From assembly GCA_021234155.1 (NCBI GenBank), contig JAJEKV010000005.1:13741449-13805448 (forward strand): a DNA stretch of 64,000 bases. Direction: 5' to 3'. Both the position numbers and the translations under genes were made by a program. Position 1 is the first letter of the stretch, and each line of letters starts with the position of its first letter. Shown here in pieces: positions 1-11,383 of the stretch. The notes under the pieces were generated by a model. The model worked only from the letters and a program-made list of their open reading frames with translations, had not been told where the DNA came from and searched no databases. Source of the stretch: Isoetes taiwanensis (Eukaryota; Streptophyta; Lycopodiopsida; Isoetales; Isoetaceae).

Positions 1-1290
1 GAGCATAGACATCTTGGGACTTATCTCGCAAATTTGAACAATGCCATTTTGTCTTTGTGATGATTTGCCAAATTTGAACAATGCCATTTTGGTTGTGAAA
101 AAACTTAGATGTTTGTTTAAGAAAGATAAAATATATGCTAGCTTACTAGTTATTGTGAGTGGCTATTGGTTAAGTAGAGTTGCTATTTAGATGTAGATAT
201 TTGCATACTATTTAAGGTGATGATTTGCAGAATTTGTACAATGCCACTTTACCATAAAAAGGATTTAGATCTTTATTTAGCAAAGCTAGAACATTCACTA
301 GATTAATAGTTGTTGTGGTTGGTCATTGCACGGCTTATTTGCTCTTATGGTTGTAGATATCTTTTTCGGGATAAACCTTGCCTATTGAAGCTGGGTTGAA
401 TGCTTTACTTTCCCTATGATACATCGAAGGGTGGGCTTTTTGTTGTGGGCAATGAAAAACGAGAGGAATGAGTGTTGAGAAGAGAGAGAAAGAAAAGATA
501 GGTTAACTGAAAAGCGTCGTGGGAAGTACGCAGGAGTTGCACTGGACAAAGAAAAATGAACTGAGACAAAAATGTTTGAGCATTAGAGGTAATTTGAGAT
601 CTCTTTTTGTCCCCATAAGAATCCTCCAATAGAATGAGTACTCTACATCAAACTGCAATTAATGCAAAGATTAACAACTTCATTGCTGTCGTTTTTTCCC
701 TATAACTTTTGATCTACTCATGAAAATGCTGTGGCGTTTGTTGCATTAGATGCAGAATGAAAAGATCTTTCAAGTGATATATGGTTATGATGTATTTCAA
801 TACAAGCCATATGTGTTAACCTTAAAAATATGGTTTTGCTCTTTTCTTATATATTTACATCCCAAAAGATATAACAATGGGTTGTCATTAGAAAGATCTT
901 GAGGAGATCGAATCCATTGCCACAAATAGTGTTAGAATCGGAGTTTTTTTGATCAAAGTTATAGTAGAAAAAATGACTTTGCAAAGTTAGTTAGAATCGC
1001 ATTAATTATCACGCCACATATCTTGGAATAAAATACACCTGGAGCTCTTCTCTTATTGGATGATTTTAAAAGCTGATGTGGCTTTTAAGCATCCCTTAAT
1101 GGGACAAAATGAGATCTCAAATTACCTCTAATGAGTACACAAGCGGTAGAGAATGAATTGTGAATGCTCCAATGTAGGAAAGAGTAGAGGGCGATCCATG
1201 ATGCTCACGGGCCATCGGCGGTGAACAATGGGACGATGGCTCCATTTCAATGATTATGGATCGGTTGGCCATGCGTGATGGAGCAAATGC
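1..1290 (+). repeat. Segmental duplication, copy 1
   Basis: The sequence from base 1 recurs at 1805: both begin with GAGCATAGACATCTTGGGAC and stay similar, with many small indels, through a segment ending near 1290 (copy 2 ends near 2480). Copy 1 may extend left of the window. A 0.55-kb block (581-1133) is present only here and is annotated separately. No long open frame is shared by the two copies, so I treat this as non-coding or relic repeat sequence. Seen directly by eye; percent identity was not computed. Confidence 0.75.
581..1133. mobile_element. MITE-like element with 33-bp terminal inverted repeats
   Basis: The left end starts CATTAGAGGTAATTTGAGAT and the right end, read in reverse complement from 1133, starts identically. 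The inverted repeat runs about 33 bp with one mismatch and continues imperfectly inward to about 70 bp. Copy 2 of the surrounding duplication reads straight across this point (TTTGAG then TAATGCACGC near 2308-2320), so it represents the empty site. A short target duplication of 2-3 bp (AG or GAG) is possible. The interior has no convincing coding sequence, as expected for a non-autonomous element. The short target duplication would fit PIF/Harbinger or CACTA relatives, but the TIR is not diagnostic to me. Confidence 0.8.
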
Positions 1291-1804
1291 TTCATGCTAG
1301 AACGAGCCAGTTGTCATTTGGCTACATAGATTTGTTTGGTATGCCAAATTATTATTCATCTATGTGGCATGCATCTATTTTCGGTTTTGTGTATAAGTTT
1401 ATTATTCATAGTGATGTTGCAGGGCTGAGGCATCGAAGGCGATGATAATTGTTGAGCAATGGAGGCACTTGAAGGATACCATGCTAACAGCTTTGAGGTA
1501 GGTTACATAGATTATGTAGATAAGATAATTTGCAATCGAGGAGAAAAGATGCATAGGCTAGTGCCGATAATGCATCTATGGCACACATTCCTTTTGATTG
1601 TCTCCACAGAAAACTGAGAGTTTTATTACGTATTGAGCTACGTATTTGGATAGGCTTTCTCATCGTCATGATGTACCAAGACTCTGCCGGTGTATGATTT
1701 ACGAAATTTTACGATTACCAACTTTGTTGTGATTCCCATTTTAACACATTATTGCCCTTGTGGTTTTTGCAAAGGCGAGAGAAGTCCAAGGAGAGCCGTT
1801 CTTA
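1291..1804. other. Non-coding spacer between duplicated copies
   Basis: AT-rich sequence separating the two copies of the duplication. I see no reading frame, RNA gene or terminal repeat in it. Confidence 0.5.
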
Positions 1805-2480
1805 GAGCATAGACATCTTGGGACTTATCTGCGTGCTATTCAGTGATGATTTGCCAAATGCCATTTTGCTGTAGAAAAACACTTAGATGCTTGTTTAGGA
1901 AAGATAAAATATATGCTAGCTTACTAGTTATTGTAGTGGCTACTGCTAAAAAGCGGAGTTGCTATTTGGATGTAGATATTTTGCATACTATTTAACGTGA
2001 TGATTTTGCGAGAATTTGTACAATGCCACTTTACCATAAAAGGATTTAGATCTTTATTTAGCAAAGCTAGAACATTCACTAGATTAATAGTTGTTGTGAT
2101 TGGTCATTGCACGGTTTTATCTGCTGGTTGATTGCTTTACTTTCCCTACAATACATCGAAGGGTGAGCTTTTGTTGTGATGGGCAAATGAAAACAGAGGG
2201 AATGAGTGTTGAGAAGAGAGAGAAGAAAGATAGGTTAAATGAAAAGCGTCGTAGGAAGCACGCTGAGTTACTGGGACAAAGAAAAAATGAACCCCGAGAC
2301 AAAAATCTTTGAGTAATGCACGCAAGCGTAGAGAATGAATTGTGAGTGCTCCAATGTAGGAAAGAGTAGAGGGCCAGATCCATAATGCTCTGGGTCATTT
2401 GGCGGTGAACAATGGGACGATGGCTCCATTTACCGATGATTATGGAGTCGGTTGGCCATGACGGCAATGGAGCGATCTGT
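1805..2480 (+). repeat. Segmental duplication, copy 2 (without the MITE)
   Basis: This is the second copy of the segment seen at 1-1290, in direct orientation about 1.8 kb downstream. It matches copy 1 up to about 2310, lacks the 581-1133 insertion, and resumes matching at GTAGAGAATGAATTGTG (about 2328) through about 2475. A short plus-strand frame at 2188-2312 has a Lys/Arg/Glu-rich tail, but the matching stretch of copy 1 is frameshifted, so I do not call a gene. Confidence 0.75.
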
Positions 2481-2689
2481 TTGGCGATTTTTCACCCAAA
2501 AGGCTAGGCCTCTGCTAGTTTTGTTCCAACTTTTCTCCGGGTTGGCAATGATGTCAAGTTAAAAAGAAATGTTGAGAATGATAAGAACAAAAACAGAAGA
2601 TTCGAAAGCAATAATTAATTAAGCCGAGATAGTTCTAACCACGCTAAGTGGTCAGGAGGAGATGTGTATTCTATTTGCATGGAGTCCGC

Positions 2690-2890
2690 TAATGAGAAAA
2701 ACAAATTAGGTGCAATGGCTTTTTTGATGTGCTGTTGTCATTGATGAAGCTGCTCAGGTATTTACATCTTAAGTTTTTGTGGTGATTATTCAAAGTTACT
2801 AAACTAATAGCTTGTTATAAGCACCGGCCAGCTACCTTAATTCCCTTGCAGCTTCTTTTTCTGGACACCCAAACAAGATGTATTATGGTA
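2690..2890 (+). pseudogene. Possible SF1 (UPF1/SEN1-like) RNA helicase relic
   Basis: Bases 2737-2757 translate to VIDEAAQ, the Walker B/DEAA signature of UPF1/SEN1-type superfamily 1 helicases, directly followed by GTATTT, which could be a splice donor. About 90 bp on, after a pyrimidine-rich acceptor-like TTCCCTTGCAG (ending 2851), the frame reads LLFLDTQ, recalling the LDTQYRM motif of the same family. Motifs that should lie between these two are missing and the frames break at once, so this would be a fragment at most. Two short motifs in the right order are suggestive, not proof. Other helicase domains were not seen. Confidence 0.3.
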
Positions 2891-3099
2891 CTGGTTCTCC
2901 CTATATTTGATATTTCTATCTCTCTTAGACATGGAAGCCTCCCTCTTGTTGTTTCGATCATACGGTCCTAGATATGCTACTACTACATTCATTGTCTTTT
3001 CGTGACCATTCAATAAGCTTGACACTCAAGTATGCATTTGGTTTGAAGGGAGAGTAAAAAGAGAGTAAGCTACTTCTATGAATATTGCATTGAGCCTCG

Positions 3100-4676
3100 T
3101 GGCGTCCCTACTCCTTATACGATGCCCGCATCGTTGATTGAAGGAGGGAGCATTCCCCCAATGGCAGCTGCGGCGGGGGCCATCCACCCGACTCTACTCC
3201 ACGGGCGAGCGAGCAAAGGGAAGAGTGGATGTGTCATTCACCGTCTTCCATCGGTTAGACCTATCTGCGGGCGTGAAGAAACAAGCGTAAGCACAACTAA
3301 CAATATACAATCACCATAGAGATAGCAACATCATGGAGATAACAATACCTTCATAGCAACAATACAAAGGGAGATCCTACCGGGGACTCGGACTCAAGGG
3401 GGATGGCCCGGCGGCTAGGTCTCGAGTTCATTGGGGCGCAGAATTCATGGCAATGGATTTGGCTGGCATAGAACATGGCTTTGGGTAGTCCACTCCATCC
3501 GCCCCTCCCGGTGCACACTTTGCGAGTAAGGGCTGAAAGGTGTTGGGGCTTGGACCAGTAACTTTGGGGTGAATAGCCAAAGGGGCTACTACTGGCGGGT
3601 TGCATCTCCCCAGCCCCCGATGAGGCGGGAAGAGTTTCCTCTCCTCGAGAGGCATCCATGCTCATCGCAGGCGGCTAGAGGGCCACTTGCCCTTATTAGA
3701 CTTAAACTCATTTGGAAGGTCATATTCACCACCCCACAGTGTCGAGCTCATGCCTTGCCCACCGCGGTGACAAGCCATTAAGCCTAGCCGAGACCCCGAT
3801 AGGCTTTACTACCCGAGAGGGTCGGTCCCGCGATGAGACAAGTTCCTCCTTATCAACCCGGCCTTGCCCCTTCACCCACCTGCCGGTGGGCTCTAATACG
3901 GGCGCATTTATGTGGGAACTAAGGTGCTATGCTAGGAGCATCTACTACCGCGACCTTTAGGTCTCTACCCCCTTCCCAAAACAAGGAGATCCGCAGTGGA
4001 ATACATACAATATCCGAACAGAAATAGAGAATCACATCAATCTATCTACTTAACATCAATGTTAGGTTCATTAGTTAGAGTCTCGGATCTAGGGTTCTAC
4101 AAGGCTTACGGAGATGATCTAACATCTTGAATCGACATATTGCCCATGCCCAAAGACGGTTTTGCTGCTGGAACAACTAGATACCTGCTCCTTGGTTCGC
4201 TCCTGATCCTCGGAAGGCGTCCATACTCGATCTTGGCGAAGGCGGCTGCTACTCAACAACTTTGTTGTGCAAATCCGACTTTTGAACTGGCAATGCGATT
4301 TGAGTCCTACCTTGGCCAAATGGGCCCAAGGGGACCCAAATCACGAAAAAGGAAAGGAAGCTCTAGAGAACCCTAATTGGCAAAATGAAAAAAGAGAGCT
4401 AGGGTCTAGGGTTTTAGCCCTTATATAGACCCTATCTAGGTTAGGGCATCCATATGGACAAATGGCTTTAAGCCATTTGGAAATGGATGAACAAAGGAAC
4501 CTTTGTTGTGTATGTTTAATTACATACCCAACATCCAAAGTTGCCCCCTAGGTGCAACCTTTAGCTCCTAGGTGCAACGTTATCCCGCTCTCAAGTACAT
4601 GTCAACTGTGACATGTACGTGTGACGTGGTAGTATAATATACGTATTCGGGGCGTATATTATGCTGGAACGTCACA
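3100..4676 (-). repeat. 3' LTR (left end in window coordinates)
   Basis: Begins TGGCGTCCC (3100) and ends GAACGTCACA (4676), giving TG...CA ends when read on either strand. It matches 14755-16341 along its whole length. Differences are mostly 1-3 bp indels in G/C-rich tracts. It contains the same TATA-like element as the other LTR at 4420-4427. Its inner edge abuts the polypurine tract. Confidence 0.9.
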
Positions 4677-4690
4677 ATCTCCCCACCTTG
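4677..4690 (-). other. Polypurine tract (PPT)
   Basis: On the minus strand the bases just before the 3' LTR read AAGGTGGGGAGAT, a purine-rich run immediately followed by the LTR start TGTGACG. This is the standard plus-strand primer site of LTR retroelements, and it fixes the element's orientation. Confidence 0.8.
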
Positions 4691-5770
4691 ACTTGATCTT
4701 TGTCCTCGGCATCACGCGTCTCCCCACCTTGGGCACCTGCATATCCTGCAATAACAACAACTTTTATATTCATGTTATATTAATCACCTCATGTAATCTT
4801 TGTAGTTTATTGTAATTGTACTATGGTGAGAGGCTCTTCCGTCCTCTACTTCATAATCTATTATTGACAAAATTAACATCGATTATAGTTTAAAGGTTTT
4901 AAGCTAAAACTTCTTATAAGCCTCCTCACAACACATCATGGCAAAATTGATGTGTTGTGGGTCCTCATAGCGCTATCCTCACGCGCTCGGTCCTTCTAAT
5001 TGCTGCGGGGATGTGCGCTCGTTAGTACATATTTAATTATTATTATAAGGGTTGGTTGTAAAGGGAACCACCCATTAAATACAATTACATGGATGCAAGG
5101 CATATCTCCACGGCATAGGAAGATTATGTTTCTCCCATCACGGCGAGGGAGGCAGCCCTATCATGCCTATATGCGGCTCATGCCTACACCTGTAGTTGCC
5201 TAGCGTGGGACTTGGGTCCTTCCCGGTATATGGGGCGTGAAGGGCCCTCCCGTAGGCATTGACTAGAGGTGCTTTTCCTATTAATGCATGCCGAATGACC
5301 TCCTTTCTCTCGAGGTCGTCTACTTCCGTGGAGCAGTAGACTTCTAATCTACTTCCCACTCATCCAGCGAAGCGGTCATGTCTACATTGACATTACACCC
5401 GCCCTAGAGAACACCTTAGTGGTCTCATCGCCGATAACAACGCATGCACCCCATGCCTAGCATAGGGCTGCATCGCGTGGAATTAACTATAGCTACACAT
5501 GCTTAAATCTAAACCCAAATCGACATGCACGAGCCGATTTCTTGGTTCTTGATGTCGACTACTTGATGTGACGAGCCGACCCTTGCATTGCTCCATAAAC
5601 TTCGAGTCTTTGCTTCTTAAGATCGATTCCGGTACCCGCGTGGCGTCTTCCACGGTAAGTGCTTCCACTTCACAAGGTATTGGAGAAATTTTGACCTTCT
5701 AGTCTTCTTATAAGATCTATTAAGAAGGACTTAGGGGCGATTTCAATATGCTTTCGTCCGTCATTTCTAA
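4691..5770. other. Region between pol and 3' LTR of the Ty3 element
   Basis: About 1.1 kb between the end of the integrase frame and the PPT. It contains only short broken frames. One minus-strand piece (5483-5668) could be the remnant of the integrase C-terminus, where chromoviruses carry a chromodomain, but the aromatic cage residues could not be recognised. I see no env-like gene. Confidence 0.4.
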
Positions 5771-5774
5771 AAAC

Positions 5775-6760
5775 TCATTTGTCTCCAATACTTCCTCGGG
5801 GTTTGGGGTGTGCCTCTTTAGCGGACTTCGTGGAAAACTTTATGGATTTTAAGATGTCTTTGGCAGGTCCAACTTGTAGGATTGGGTACCTACTCTCTTC
5901 TCTATCACGAAGGGTCCAGCCCATCTTGGAGCAAGCTTCTTGCAATTGCCGATCGCGGAGCTTGGCCTGCTTGACTTTGATCTTCAACCAAACTTTGTCT
6001 CCCACTTCAAATTCTCTTCTTGTCCTATGCTTGTCGTGATGCTTTTCTGCTTTTGCTTCTTCTTTGCAAGGAGGTATCCTCTCACTTCCTCCACCAAGTC
6101 TTGCATTTCGAGAAGCATCTGGCGGGAGACTTCCACCTTGGACCGGGGTTGTGCCAAGTATCAGGGGTAAGACAGCGATGCAGTAATTAATCATAAAAGG
6201 GCTCATCTGCGATGACTCACCTTGTAGTCTTTGTTGTATGCAAATTCTACTAAGTGGATGAAATCATCCCACTTGGATTGCTTGTTCCATACATAGCTTC
6301 TTAACATATCTTCGATGATCCTGTTTGTCCTCTCCGTCTGACCATCTGTTTGGGGATGATATGCCGTGCTCATCGAAAGCTTTATCTGGATGGTGGTGAA
6401 TAGGTCCCTGCGCCAAAGGCTCATAAACTTGGAGTCTCTATCCGAGATTATCTCCCTCGGCATGCCATGGAGCCTAAAAATCTCCTTAACAAATAAGTTA
6501 GCCGTGTCTAATGCCGTATCGGTTGTCCTGCACGGCACAAAGTGTGCCATCTTTGACAACTTATCTACTACCACCATCAAGGCATCTTTGCCCCTTCTTG
6601 CATTCTTGGGAGTCCTGTAATGAAATCCATGCTTATTACCTCCCACTTAAGCGTTGGTGCGGGCAATGGTTCCAAGGCACACGGAATTGGAGCTGTTCGC
6701 CTTTGTCTGCTGGCATATCGGCACTCTCTAATATATTTTGCTATTTCCTTCTTCATGCCG
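5775..6760 (-). pseudogene. Ty3 integrase (decayed)
   Basis: The catalytic core is clear in the minus-strand frame 6203-6646. The first Asp region reads VVVDKLSKMAHF, the second ISDRDSKF, and the third HPQTDGQTERTNR, the D-D-E signature of gypsy integrases. Upstream (about 6600-6660), in a different frame, stands WEVISMDFITGLP, which usually precedes the core. Remnants of the Cys-rich zinc-binding arm lie near 6700-6760. Downstream (5775-6206), FEVGDKVWLKIK marks the GPF/GPY-type C-terminal segment. The pieces sit in different frames and would need several corrections, so no protein would be made. Confidence 0.85.
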
Positions 6761-7029
6761 GACCCAATAATAAGCTGCTTCTAACCTTGAAGTATGTCTT
6801 CATGAACCACTGCATGCCTGCTATGGGACTATTGTGTGTATCATTCAAGATAAGCTTTCTAACTTCGAAGATTTTGGCACACACAATTTATTTTTATAAT
6901 ATAGCAAATTTCCCTCCTTCTTGTAGTGCTGAACATCTCCCTTTCCTTGTCGGTCCTGGCCTCTTTGGAAATGCTGGCGCCCAAACTTCCTTGAAGTCGA
7001 GGTCCGTCGGCAATTTTTCCTCAATCTTC

Positions 7030-8346
7030 TTGCCAAACTAAACTACGAGTGTTGATATGGCGTTACAATGAATTCTTGTTGCCAATGGCTTCTGGAAAGG
7101 GCATCATAACCACGTTGAGCTTCCACGGCTTATAACTTATCTCAAAGTCATATTCTTCCAAGAACTCCATCCATCTCCTTTGCCTCAAATTAAGGGCGGC
7201 TGCGTAAATATGTATTGAAGGCTTTGATGATGCAGTGTCTAGCTGGAATTTTCTTCCCGATAGATAATGCCTCCAAATTCTTAAAGCCCTTACTATGGCG
7301 GGGAGCTCTTGATGCGTCGTTGGGTAGCGCTGCTTTCGGCGTCGTTCAACTTCTTGGAATCATAGGCCACTACTCTTTCTTCTGCATGAGGGGATTTGCG
7401 CTTGTCGGCTCACTGCTATCATCTTTGCTCTGAGCTTATCTTTGGTCGGATCGCAAGACCAAAAACTGGCGCCGTCGTCAAAGCTTCCTTTAGTGTCTCA
7501 AATGCTTTTTGGGCCTTGTTTTTTGCCAATGAGATGCCCAATCTTTTATCTTCCCACCTTTTGTGAGATCCGTTAATGGCGCTGCTACCTTGGCAAAATT
7601 CTTCACAAATCTTCTATAATAGCCTGCTAGGCCTAGGAAGCTCGACTTCATCGTGTTCTTAGGTGCCGGCCAGCCGATCCGGCTTCTATCTTTCTGCGAG
7701 TGCATTGGAAATGCCTTCTGCGTGATCCGTGCCCCAAGTACTCCACTCTTTCCGTTCGCGAAGTGGCGCCGATAACCATAAAGAGTTGATGCCTTCTTAA
7801 CTTTTCAAGCACCTTCCTCAAATGTTTGGCGTGCTCCTCCACGGACTTCTTTGTACACCAAGATATCGTCGAAGAAGACTATGATGAAGGAATCTAAAAA
7901 TTCGCGGAAGGCGTCGTTCATTAACCTCATGAATGTGGCTGGTGCATTAGACAATCAAAGGGCATAGCGTGAACTCATAGTGCCCATATCTTGTCTGAGC
8001 ATTTGTCTTATGGATGTCTTCCTCTTTGATCCTAATCTGGTGATACCACGATCGAGATCTATTTTGGAGAAGATCTTTGCTCCACCAACCCGATCCATTA
8101 AGTCATCGACCTAGGCAAGGCATACTTATTTTTGATGGTGTGCTTATTTAGCTGGCGGTAATCAATGCACATCCTAAGGCTCCCATCCTTCTTCTTCACA
8201 AAAGAGAATAGGGGCTCGAGCGGGGAGACACTAGGTCTTATGAACCCTAGGTCTAGCAATTCTTGCAATTGCTTCTTTAACTCAGTCAACTCCTCGGTTG
8301 ACATCCTATAAGGTGCCTTGCTTGTAGGTTTAGTCCCCAGGTTCAA
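7030..8346 (-). pseudogene. Ty3 reverse transcriptase and RNase H (decayed)
   Basis: The N-terminal palm is open in 8098-8346: [16 protein letters not shown], then [19 protein letters not shown], typical of Ty3 RT domains 1-2. The polymerase active site reads FFDDILVY at 7853-7876, a Y/F-x-DD motif. The thumb and connection follow in 7648-7842 and 7490-7705, with AGYYRRFVKNFAKVAAPL. The RNase H region at 7080-7470 shows VAYDSKKLNDAE and LNLRQRRWMEFLEEYDFEIS, the usual bait for this domain. These blocks alternate between frames, so at least four indels have accumulated. In life this enzyme would copy the element RNA to DNA in the cytoplasmic particle. Confidence 0.88.
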
Positions 8347-8508
8347 GTGCTATTTCACACTTTCGACTCCTCTATAGGGGCGGGCTGCTTAATCTCATCG
8401 AGGAAACAAGTCGTGAAATTCCTCGATCAACTTTGCTATTGGCACGGGAAGCTTGCTAGATTCTTTGATCTCTTTATTTCTCTCAGGCCCTTGATCTTGA
8501 GCTCAAGC

Positions 8509-9207
8509 TTAAGGAGATAGGCCACTTCTTTGCTTTCTTATGCACTTAAGCAATTTTTCACTACTCATGCATTGCATGATTGGGGTTACTTCTTTACCTG
8601 TGATCTCGATGACCTTGCCCTCTGGAGTTGTTAAGGTCACCTTACGTTTCCCACAATCGATGATTGCTCCTGCTGGTCCAAGATATTCCATTCCAATAAT
8701 CAGATCATACTTGCCTATATTCATGACTTCTGCTCCCAATGCAACATTAACGCCTGGCAAGTCTACATTGAAGTTTATTCTCTTCCCTGCTGTATGCCTA
8801 ACTGCTCCATTGGCTAACACGACTGGCCTGGGCTTGGACTTTAGCGGCTTTAGCTTCAACATGCTTACCATCCTAGGGGATGCAAAGTTGTGACTGCTCC
8901 CTGAGTCTATCAATACTACAAAGGATTTCTCTTGGGCTTTCCCGGTCGTGGAGATCACCTTATACTGACTTTCTGCATTTCCTGTATCAATAGCTGCGAA
9001 AATGTGACACTCACCATGGATGTAGTCTCGTGCTTCGTCGTCGTCTGCGTCCGAAGGTGTCTCCCATCCCAGTTCTGCCAATGCCGCATTCATTATCAGG
9101 GGGCAATTGTTGGTCCTATGCCCTGGCTGGAAGCATCTGAAACATAGCTGCTTTTCTATACACTCCTGCTTCTTCTCCTTGGGAATGGACTGCAGAAATT
9201 GCCTCAC
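8509..9207 (-). pseudogene. Gag C-terminal zinc knuckle and aspartic protease
   Basis: This 232-codon minus-strand frame is the longest intact piece of the element. Residues 22-35 form a CCHC zinc knuckle (CFRCFQPGHRTNNC), the RNA-binding end of Gag. Around residue 101 stands VVLIDSGSSHNF, the active-site Asp-Ser-Gly loop of a retropepsin, and further on KYDLIIGMEYL, the second conserved protease strand. Gag and protease are therefore in one frame, as in most plant Ty3 polyproteins. The frame is closed upstream by a shift from the gag core and downstream by a stop before RT. Confidence 0.85.
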
Positions 9208-9220
9208 TGTTTGGGAATAG

Positions 9221-10129
9221 TTAGACCTGGCTCCTTGCTCCTTGAAGCTTACCTGTTTCCTTTCCTGCTTGCCACCACTTGTGTTGCCTTGCTTCCCATA
9301 ATTTGAGTTGTCTTTGCGTCTTGCTAGCTCTTTGGGCTTGCCGCCCTTGGGCTATAGCCTCTGTGCCCTTCCCCTTATCACGGAAATATTGCTGCCTTGG
9401 TGCATGCTCTTGCGGTCCTGTTCCTTGCAAACTTATGGCCTTTGCTTCTGCCTCTGACACAGACTTCGGGTTTATTGCCCTTACAAGCTTGCGGATCTCG
9501 TCGTTCAACCCCTCGATATAGCCTTCCACCGCATGCTTTTCACTCAACTTTGGCACATAAAGCCTTAGTCTCATAAATTCTTCCGTGTATTTATGTACTG
9601 ATTTGTTGCAGCCTATAGAACTGCTGCATCATGTTGCACCTATGTTCTCTTGGCACATAATGATGTTTGAGCATGTGGCGAACTTCACGAATTTGCAAGC
9701 GTCCTGCTTTCGGGCCGTGAGCTTTAGCATACCCTTCCACCAAATTAAAGCTGCTCCCTTGAGGTTTCTTTGTTGCTACCACTGCCTTTATCTTTATCTT
9801 TCATGCCATAGGCGTTGCCGTACTCACTCATCTCGTCCAGCCACGCCTCTGCTTCCATTCCGGATCTGTTTTCTCCTGAAAACTGCTCTAACTTTCTGGC
9901 TTTCCACACATTACTAAGGGCAAGTCAACTTTCTTACGGTAATCGATGCGTGATCTGCCCACGCCCTTGTTTGGATCTGCCGGCGATCCGTCTCTCTTCT
10001 TCTTCTGCTCTTCGATGCGAGTGCGTATGCGGTTTGGGCTTCGAGGATCGAACTAGGAGATCTTCTCCTTCGCTTCTCTTCCTTTGTTGCCTTTGTCCAG
10101 GCCAGGTGGTGTTTCCGGCAAGGGTACAT
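9221..10129 (-). pseudogene. Ty3 Gag core (decayed)
   Basis: Minus-strand frames 9221-9574, 9591-9782 and 9914-10129 together resemble a retrotransposon Gag core. The first includes YVPKLSEKHAVEGYIEGLND and IRKLVRAINPKSVSEAEAKA, matching the C-terminal helices of the plant Retrotrans_gag family. The others contribute short basic and hydrophobic stretches. At least two frame breaks separate them. The start of Gag is not fixed; an Arg-rich segment near 10000-10090 is a reasonable N-terminal part. The assignment rests on position (directly upstream of the zinc knuckle) plus the Gag-like helix pattern. Confidence 0.7.
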
Positions 10130-10424
10130 TACAGTCTGTCCTCCTATTCTTTGCTACCCACGCTAACAATGCCCTTATATAGGTGGATGTCCGATCTGAT
10201 CTGGGATAGCTCCTCTTCGGTTATTCTTGCTTCAAATTAAGGGCAAAATTCCTCGGTGGAAGGCGCCTTGGTGGGGTATGTTCTTGTTCTCATTTGCTGT
10301 GTTCATCAAGGTTTCTAGGTACTCTAGGCTGCATGCACATTAGAGTACATTCTGATCATTAGTTCTTGTTTTGTGTGTTCGTTTGCTTTACTTGTTTATA
10401 CAATTTGAGGGAACAATTATACAC

Positions 10425-10466
10425 AAAAAGAGATATATATTATATTCATATATATATATATTAAAA
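10425..10466. repeat. AT-rich microsatellite
   Basis: A run of alternating A and T (ATATATATTATATTCATATA and similar) just upstream of Gag in element orientation. Simple repeat, with no other function inferred. Confidence 0.7.
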
Positions 10467-10845
10467 CATTTATATGCAAATTAATAAACTTCTACTCTTG
10501 AAATTTCTTGAGGTAGTCGGGGTGGTCCTCAAAAATTTCTTCACTTGGGCCGTACCTAATGACCCTGTTAAGTTCCTGAGAATATTTGTTGCCGTCCCTC
10601 CTTGGAGTCTTTGCCTCCATGTCTTCAATTCTCCTATCTCGATGTATACGCATTTATCCTTTGCCAATCGCCTGCCGCCTATAAAGGGATTGCAAAGTCG
10701 AAGATGGTCAATGCAATCGCTCTCTTGATCGGGGACAACATGATCGATGTTTGATGCTAATCGAGCATGGTGCCCAAATCTGAGAGGCGATAAGCATAAA
10801 GACCCTTCTTAGCCTCATGTGGGCTAAATTGGCGGTGAATAACCG

Positions 10846-11265
10846 CTATTCTTCCGATCTAGCGACAGCGGCGGGTAGTATCTGGCGCTTTATCATGCCA
10901 CAGCTTCTTTGGCAGGCGAGGAAGTTGCCACATGCCTTCCCCGAAGTCATCCTTTGGGTACTTCCTCTAGCTCTCACGAAGTCTTGGTGCACCGGCCTCC
11001 TTAGGTTGATCTTGCCTCCATGTTGCTTGAGTTGGTGTTGGCGAGCTTCGGTAACAATCTTTGAGGTGGACTTGCCCTTGATGCCCATTTGTTCTGAATC
11101 GCCATGAACTCCTCCTCCGAGGGCAATTCCTTTTCGGTCATCATCTGCCTGATACCTGCGTAAGCTTCTATATCTGATGAAGTCTACGCCCGTGAAGGTT
11201 ACGGCTTCTCTTATCTTTGATAGGGAAGTCACGAGCTTCTCGATCGATGAAGTCGTCGAGGTCAC
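10846..11265 (-). pseudogene. Leader reading-frame fragment of the Ty3 element
   Basis: A 139-codon minus-strand frame between Gag and the Glu-rich leader frame. Only its first third (VTSLSKIREAVTFTGVDF and onward) looks protein-like; the rest is low in structure and may be out of frame. It may be the downstream part of the 11384-12021 frame after a frame change. No family recognised. Confidence 0.3.
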
Positions 11266-11383
11266 TTTCTTTGTCGTAGGAGATGCAAAATCTCATCTAC
11301 CCTAAGACCTCTGTCGCGGCCTTTGTGGAAGATTCTTAATGTCATGAAGGGTTAGATATGCCTGCTTTGCTATGAACACGGTG

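Noticed and set aside
1-2480. Reading the 1.8-kb-spaced direct repeats as LTRs of a small retroelement
   Set aside because: No TG...CA borders, PBS or PPT were found between the copies, and the 0.5-kb spacer has no coding content. A segmental duplication is simpler.
3428-4376. Short frames inside the LTRs
   Set aside because: They occur in both LTRs with different breaks and overlap on both strands. LTRs are regulatory, and no conserved protein is visible.
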